Below, piece after piece: positions 30,634 to 33,657 of a DNA stretch of 33,657 nt (position 1 is its first letter; each line of letters begins with the position of its first letter). Under the pieces are notes generated by a model. It was not told the origin of the DNA. It did no database searches and saw only the letters and a program-made list of their open reading frames with translations. The stretch is from Gammaproteobacteria bacterium (GTDB lineage Bacteria > Pseudomonadota > Gammaproteobacteria > Tethybacterales > Persebacteraceae): contig JAHRAH010000104.1 in NCBI GenBank assembly GCA_020027345.1, positions 1 to 33,657 of the forward strand, written 5' to 3'. The position numbers and the translations under genes are program-made.

Positions 30634-31391
30634 ACGCCGGCAAGCATCAAAAGCAGCGCCGCCGCCACTATCGCCAGCAAACTCCGGCGCACAAAGTTTT
30701 CCGACACCCGGTGCAGCAGCCGCCCGCCGACCGGCACCGCAAGCAGCGAGCCGGCGAGCATCCACATCGCCAGCCCGAAGCGCACCTGCCCGCCGCCGGC
30801 ATACACCGCCGCCGCAATCGCCGAAAGCGCCAGCGCGATGAGTATGGAAGTCCCCACGACGCGCTTGGGCGTCTCCCCGCCCAGCAGCAAAAGCGCCGGC
30901 GCGATGAGAACGCCGCCGCCGATGCCGGTCGCGCCCATCACCGCGCCGATGCCGGCGCCGGCGGCAAAGGCGGGCGGCGACGATTCCGCCGTCACCTTCG
31001 GCTTTGCGACGATGAACGCCAGCGAACCGGCAATCGCCGCCGCGACCAGCCAGCGCAGTATCTCCTGAATCGCCAAAGGTTCCAGCAGCCGCCAATGCAA
31101 AGCCAGATTGACCGCAGCGGCGGAAGCGACGGCGCCCGGCGCGGCGCCCGCAAAAAACTTCCAAAACAGCCGGTAGTTCACATTGCCGCGGCGGGAGTGT
31201 TCCATCCCCGCGAAAACTTTTGTCACCGCCGTGTAGAAACTCGCCGTGCCGATGGCGGCGGAGACCGGCAAGCCGAAAAAAAACGAAACCGCCGGAATAA
31301 CCAGCACGCCCCCGCCCACGCCGGTAAAACAGATGAGAAATCCCATCACGAACCCGCAAGCAAGCGCCTGCCCCGCAAACATCCAATCCAC
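30630..31391 (-). CDS. TauE/SafE-family permease, first of a tandem pair
   Basis: 253-aa polytopic membrane protein with the two internally similar halves of the family, each with a glycine-rich loop: FLICFTGVGGGVLVIPAVSF near 20-40 and GAVMGATGIGGGVLIAPALL near 155-175. About seven or eight membrane spans. GTG start at 31391; an ATG four codons on is possible. It overlaps the second permease gene by 4 bases, so the two are co-translated and might form a heteromeric transporter. The gene runs opposite to the glyoxalase gene on the right, with the 50-bp tandem repeats between. Confidence 0.82.
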   Translation of the reverse strand: MDWMFAGQALACGFVMGFLICFTGVGGGVLVIPAVSFFFGLPVSAAIGTASFYTAVTKVFAGMEHSRRGNVNYRLFWKFFAGAAPGAVASAAAVNLALHWRLLEPLAIQEILRWLVAAAIAGSLAFIVAKPKVTAESSPPAFAAGAGIGAVMGATGIGGGVLIAPALLLLGGETPKRVVGTSILIALALSAIAAAVYAGGGQVRFGLAMWMLAGSLLAVPVGGRLLHRVSENFVRRSLLAIVAAALLLMLAGV

Positions 31392-31424
31392 GCCCGCATT
31401 CTACCCCGCCGCCGCTAAAACCCC

Positions 31425-31616
31425 GTCGTTCCCGCACCCCTGTTAAAAAGCGGGAACCCAGCAAACCACCCCGCGTCATTCCCGCACTCCTGTTAAAAGG
31501 CGGGAATCCAGCAAACCACCCCGCGTCATTCCCGCACTCCTGTTAAAAAGCGGGAATCCAGCAAACCACCTCGTGTCATTCCCGCACTCTTGTTAAAAAG
31601 CGGGAATCCAGCAAAT
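31425..31616. repeat. Four tandem copies of a 50-bp REP-derived unit
   Basis: TGTTAAAA recurs at 31441, 31491, 31541 and 31591, exactly 50 bases apart. Each unit has a TTCCCGC...GCGGGAA hairpin, then TCCAGCAAACCACCCCG. Units differ by only a few bases. Contiguous, without spacers. Confidence 0.9.
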
Positions 31617-31626
31617 TAAAAACAAG

Positions 31627-31632
31627 TATAAT
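31627..31632 (+). promoter_or_regulatory. -10 element of the glyoxalase-fold gene
   Basis: GTATAATAAACC gives a consensus TATAAT nine bases before the ATG at 31642, so the transcript would have almost no leader, and no ribosome site is seen. Confidence 0.5.
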
Positions 31633-31641
31633 AAACCCCCA

Positions 31642-32085
31642 ATGATAAAGGGCTTGCGCACAGCGATATACCTCGTCCCCGATATGGCGCGGGCGCGCGA
31701 ATGGTATTGCCAAGTGCTGGGAAAGCAGCCCTATTTTGACGAACCCGGCTACATCGGCTTTGACGCCAACGGTTACGAGTTGGGCTTGTTCCCGCAAAAA
31801 GCCGCCCAAGATTTGGGAATGTTCGGCGACGACAACAACGGCAACAACAAAGACGGCAACAACACCGTCCCCCCGTCAATGCCAATAAAACCCCCAAGCG
31901 TCCTCGCCTACTGGGGAGTGGACGACATAAACGCCGAACACGCCCGCCTCTTGTCCCTCGGCGCGCGCGAACACGAAAAAATAACCGATGTAGGCGGCGG
32001 AATAAAAATCGCCTCCGTCCTGGACCCCTTCGGCAACCCCTTCGGCCTAATCCAAAACCCAAACTTCCAAGGCGAAAAAGCATAA
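31642..32085 (+). CDS. Glyoxalase/bleomycin-resistance (VOC) family protein
   Basis: 147-aa single-domain vicinal oxygen chelate protein. Two beta-alpha-beta units are recognisable: IYLVPDMARAREWYCQVLG at the N-terminus and AYWGVDDINAEHARLLSLGA in the second half, ending with VLDPFGNPFGLIQNPNF, where Gly-N-x-x-Gly-I/L is typical. An Asn/Gly/Asp-rich loop (GDDNNGNNKDGNN) is inserted between the units. The substrate cannot be told; family members include dioxygenases, lyases and antibiotic-binding proteins. Probably leaderless. Confidence 0.82.
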   Translation: MIKGLRTAIYLVPDMARAREWYCQVLGKQPYFDEPGYIGFDANGYELGLFPQKAAQDLGMFGDDNNGNNKDGNNTVPPSMPIKPPSVLAYWGVDDINAEHARLLSLGAREHEKITDVGGGIKIASVLDPFGNPFGLIQNPNFQGEKA

Positions 32086-32105
32086 CCCCCGCCGCGCGGC
32101 GGCCG

Positions 32106-32114
32106 TGTTATAAT
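32106..32114 (+). promoter_or_regulatory. Extended -10 promoter of the Phd-fusion cassette
   Basis: TGTTATAAT matches the extended -10 consensus (TGnTATAAT) 45 bases before the ATG. It directly follows the short palindrome CCGCCGCGCGGCGG (about 32089-32102), which could terminate the glyoxalase gene or bind a repressor. Confidence 0.6.
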
Positions 32115-32158
32115 CCCGTCGGTTACCCGCTTTTATTTCGTTTTACGAGGTTTGCCCG

Positions 32159-32761
32159 ATGTCCACTATTCCCGGCGCCGTCCCCGCCGCCGCTTTGGAG
32201 GCGGCTCTCCGTTTTATCAACCGCAACAAACCGGCGACGGTGACGGAATCCGTCGCCAAAGAAACTTTCGCCGAAGTGTTGAAGTCCGCCGCCCGCAAGC
32301 CGGTCACCGTCACCCGCAACGGCAAACCCGCCGCCGTCCTCCTGAGCGCCCGCCGCTACGGGGAATTGGAAAAACTGTTGCAGGAATTGGCGCCCCCCGC
32401 CCCGCCGGAACAAAAAGAACGCGGCGCTTCCGCGCAATCGGAAAAGCACGACTTGGCGGATGTATACGAAGACGCCAAAGAGCACGGATACCCCGCTCCC
32501 AGCCAAATTTCCGTTGACTTGGCAAAAAAGATTTTGGACGCCATCGGCGGGCGCTTTGATTTCTTCGTGGATGTGTCAACGACAAGGGACCGGGATGTCG
32601 TTCTGCACGCGCAGGAACGGCACGGCTACGGCGTTTTTGTTTTCTGCCACGAAAACGGCAAGGCGTCCTGCTACGCCGGCAACGACCGCGTCCATTACGG
32701 AAAGGCGTCGGCGGCGCAATTGCCGGACAACTTCATTTGGGACGCCCTAAACCGTGTCTGA
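32159..32761 (+). CDS. Phd/YefM antitoxin-like domain fused to an unknown C-terminal domain
   Basis: 200-aa protein. Residues about 28-78 match Phd/YefM antitoxin DNA-binding domains (ETFAEVLKSAARKPVTVTRN, GKPAAVLLSARRYGELEKLL). After a Pro/Ala linker, residues about 105-200 form a globular domain I do not recognise (AKKILDAIGGRFDFFVDVST, YGVFVFCHENGKASCYAG, LPDNFIWDAL) where a toxin-binding tail would normally be. At twice the usual antitoxin length, it may combine repressor and effector or sensor. The stop overlaps the next gene's GTG by 8 bases, so the pair is coupled. The ribosome site before the ATG is weak (GAGG). Confidence 0.72.
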   Translation: MSTIPGAVPAAALEAALRFINRNKPATVTESVAKETFAEVLKSAARKPVTVTRNGKPAAVLLSARRYGELEKLLQELAPPAPPEQKERGASAQSEKHDLADVYEDAKEHGYPAPSQISVDLAKKILDAIGGRFDFFVDVSTTRDRDVVLHAQERHGYGVFVFCHENGKASCYAGNDRVHYGKASAAQLPDNFIWDALNRV

Positions 32762-33188
32762 CGCGCCGCTTAAAAATATTAAAGGCGGCAAAAGCGAACT
32801 CGGCCGGCGGTTGTATTCGCGCAAGGATGCGGGCAGATGCCGTCGCGGAAAAACCCGCCCCGGCGTTTTTTACCCCCCGTCCGGCGGCGCGGAAATTTCC
32901 GTTGACATGCTCGACATTGTAGGAGACGAAACAATCGCCGAAAAGGCGGCGGCGGACGAAGTAAAGCGGGACGGCCCCTTTCGCGGCTGGGCGGCAGTGT
33001 CGCATAGTAACGCTTGCGCGCAAAACAGAAAAGTCAAGGAGGACCCTTTGCCGGAAAATCCTTATCACGCCCTCATTGTTTTTCCCGACGAGGCAAAGCA
33101 CGACAAAAACATTTACGACTCTCACGCATCGGACCTCGCACAAAACGCTCACTGGCGCGAAAGCCCGCTGACACCGGCGCGGGAATAA
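32754..33188 (+). CDS. Conserved hypothetical protein, partner of the Phd fusion
   Basis: 144-aa protein with no signal peptide or membrane segment. Pattern features are EISVDMLDIVGDETIAEKAA, FRGWAAVSHS and NPYHALIVFPDE, the last followed by SHASDLAQNAHWRES. I associate the ISVD...GWA...NPYH...HA..LA...W pattern with a small family of uncharacterised proteins, from memory only. The N-terminus is basic (GKSELGRRLYSRKDAGRCRR). GTG start at 32754 inside the last codons of the Phd-fusion gene. By position it could be a toxin or a second subunit; the sequence does not show catalytic residues that settle this. Confidence 0.62.
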   Translation: MSDAPLKNIKGGKSELGRRLYSRKDAGRCRRGKTRPGVFYPPSGGAEISVDMLDIVGDETIAEKAAADEVKRDGPFRGWAAVSHSNACAQNRKVKEDPLPENPYHALIVFPDEAKHDKNIYDSHASDLAQNAHWRESPLTPARE

Positions 33189-33272
33189 AACCAAACGCGG
33201 CAATCCCCGCCCCCGCGCCGCCATTCCCGGCATTCCTCTCCAATCAATGCCGCCCAATTAAGACCTTGCCGA

Positions 33273-33444
33273 CATTGCGAACTTTTAGCACTGCGGACTT
33301 TTTGTATTGCGGACTTTTGGCGTTGCGAACTTTTAGCACTATGGACTTTTGACACTGCGAACTTTTGGCATTATGGATTTTTGGCATTGCGGATTTGGCA
33401 TTGCGGATTTGGCATTGTGGATTTTTGGCATTACGGGTTTTTGT
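33273..33444. repeat. 16-bp tandem repeat array
   Basis: About eleven units of the type CATTGCGGACTTTTGG. Starts lie at 33273, 33289, 33305, 33321, 33337, 33353, 33369, 33385, 33399, 33413 and 33429; all spacings are 16 except two of 14. Units vary at a few positions (gcgaac, gcggac, atggac, gcggat). Confidence 0.92.
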
Positions 33445-33447
33445 TGG

Positions 33448-33479
33448 AAGCCCCGCAGGGGCGGCCGGTTGTAGCACAG
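33448..33479. repeat. 32-bp repeat, copy 2
   Basis: Identical to 29663-29694. It lies 54 bases from the stop codon of the IS110-family transposase fragment and directly after the 16-bp array, so it may mark the element boundary or its target. Confidence 0.85.
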
Positions 33480-33533
33480 ATGCTATGTCAAAAGTCAACT
33501 CTCGGCGCGGCGTTTTTTTTGCCTTGTTGTTTT

Positions 33534-33657
33534 TTAGGAGCGGGCGGCGGCGCGGGCGGGGTCGTAGGCAACGCCGCTCTTCACCACTCCGAACATCTGC
33601 CGCAGCAACTTGTGCGCGCACGCGCACACCGCCGACTTCCCGCTTTTGCCCCGTTTG
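33534..33657 (-). CDS. IS110-family transposase, C-terminal fragment
   Basis: In the minus-strand frame ending with TAA at 33536-33534, the last 40 residues read KRGKSGKSAVCACAHKLLRQ, MFGVVKSGVAYDP, then a short Ala/Arg tail. The K..K..A..A..HKLL...F.V...G..Y/W pattern is typical of the Transposase_20 domain end in IS110-family proteins, which use bridge RNAs to choose targets. The gene enters from the right edge, so its completeness is unknown. The short downstream non-coding end suggests the IS110 group rather than IS1111. Confidence 0.75.
   Translation of the reverse strand, partial: KRGKSGKSAVCACAHKLLRQMFGVVKSGVAYDPARAAARS

Larger units (their letters stand above)
33189..33533. other. 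Gene-free stretch with tandem array
   Basis: Holds nothing coding that I can support. Contents are the 16-bp tandem array (33273-33444), the second copy of the 32-bp repeat (33448-33479), and about 54 bases up to the stop of the IS110-type transposase. The 127-aa minus ORF of the track is a read through the array. Confidence 0.8.

Noticed and set aside
29860-31479. 539-aa minus-strand ORF
   Set aside because: Its first 280 residues are Arg/Gly-rich frame-shadow of the first permease; only the part from about 30633 onward is a plausible protein.
31425-31616. Regularly spaced repeats resembling a CRISPR array
   Set aside because: The 50-bp units are contiguous and near-identical throughout, with no unique spacers, and no cas gene is in the window.
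33244-33627. 127-aa minus ORF with NAKS/KVRN repeats
   Set aside because: It is a translation of the 16-bp tandem array, whose unit length is not a multiple of three, and it begins in a frame different from the IS110 transposase end.
1-33657. tRNA, rRNA or tmRNA genes and replication origin signals
   Set aside because: I looked for cloverleaf-like segments, conserved rRNA words and DnaA-box clusters and saw none I could support.

Overview
The window looks like chromosome from a GC-rich gammaproteobacterium-like (possibly betaproteobacterial) organism. The evidence is gene content and order: ppiB next to lpxH, birA-coaX, a DUF4390 protein followed by ntrY, an ntrX-type regulator, and a class I ribonucleotide reductase of the Pseudomonas type. 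The genus cannot be named from sequence alone. Many palindromic repeats, IS remnants, ankyrin repeats, small nucleases and homopolymer tracts suggest a plastic, perhaps host-associated genome; that lifestyle is inference.

Layout. 1-151: end of an IS256-family (IS1249-group) element. 145-2073 (minus): periplasmic cyclophilin, cytoplasmic cyclophilin, lpxH. 2126-3523 (plus): gltX. 3576-6953 (minus): a 1125-aa inverse autotransporter (intimin/invasin-like), with repeats inserted at both coding ends and a run of 16 G/C just upstream of its start. 7378-15233: ntrX (minus), rmlA (plus), then a tightly packed minus-strand series birA > coaX > DUF4390 > ntrY > DNA methyltransferase-HNH fusion, whose genes overlap by 4 to 17 bases. 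15358-16802 (minus): histone H1-like basic protein and nrdB.

16929-26099 is an accessory block lying between nrdB and nrdA, genes that are normally adjacent. It holds a NYN-domain protein, an ankyrin protein, two 73-aa GIY-YIG-like paralogues near its ends, a hypothetical protein, a lipoprotein plus secreted-protein pair behind a structured leader, a DUF262-HNH protein (type IV restriction-like), an AT-richer stretch with small unknown proteins, a GIY-YIG protein, and a complete-ended but internally deleted IS1249-group element with an 8-bp target duplication. Two of these genes share an unusual leader: a TGTGCTATACT promoter, a GCAA-tetraloop hairpin and a terminator hairpin with a compensatory change.

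26121-29213 (minus): nrdA. 29214-29859: strand-skewed C/A-rich DNA and a 138-bp inverted-repeat element. 29860-31391 (minus): two tandem TauE/SafE permeases. 31425-31616: four 50-bp tandem repeats. 31642-33188 (plus): a glyoxalase-fold protein, then an overlapping pair made of a Phd/YefM-domain fusion and a conserved unknown protein. 33273-33444: a 16-bp tandem array. 33534-33657 (minus): the C-terminus of an IS110-family transposase running off the window.

The strongest leads are the methyltransferase-HNH fusion wedged into ntrYX, the two kinds of structured leader, the 119-bp REP doublets whose four hairpin positions vary together, the probable phase-variable invasin, and the Phd-fusion two-gene cassette.
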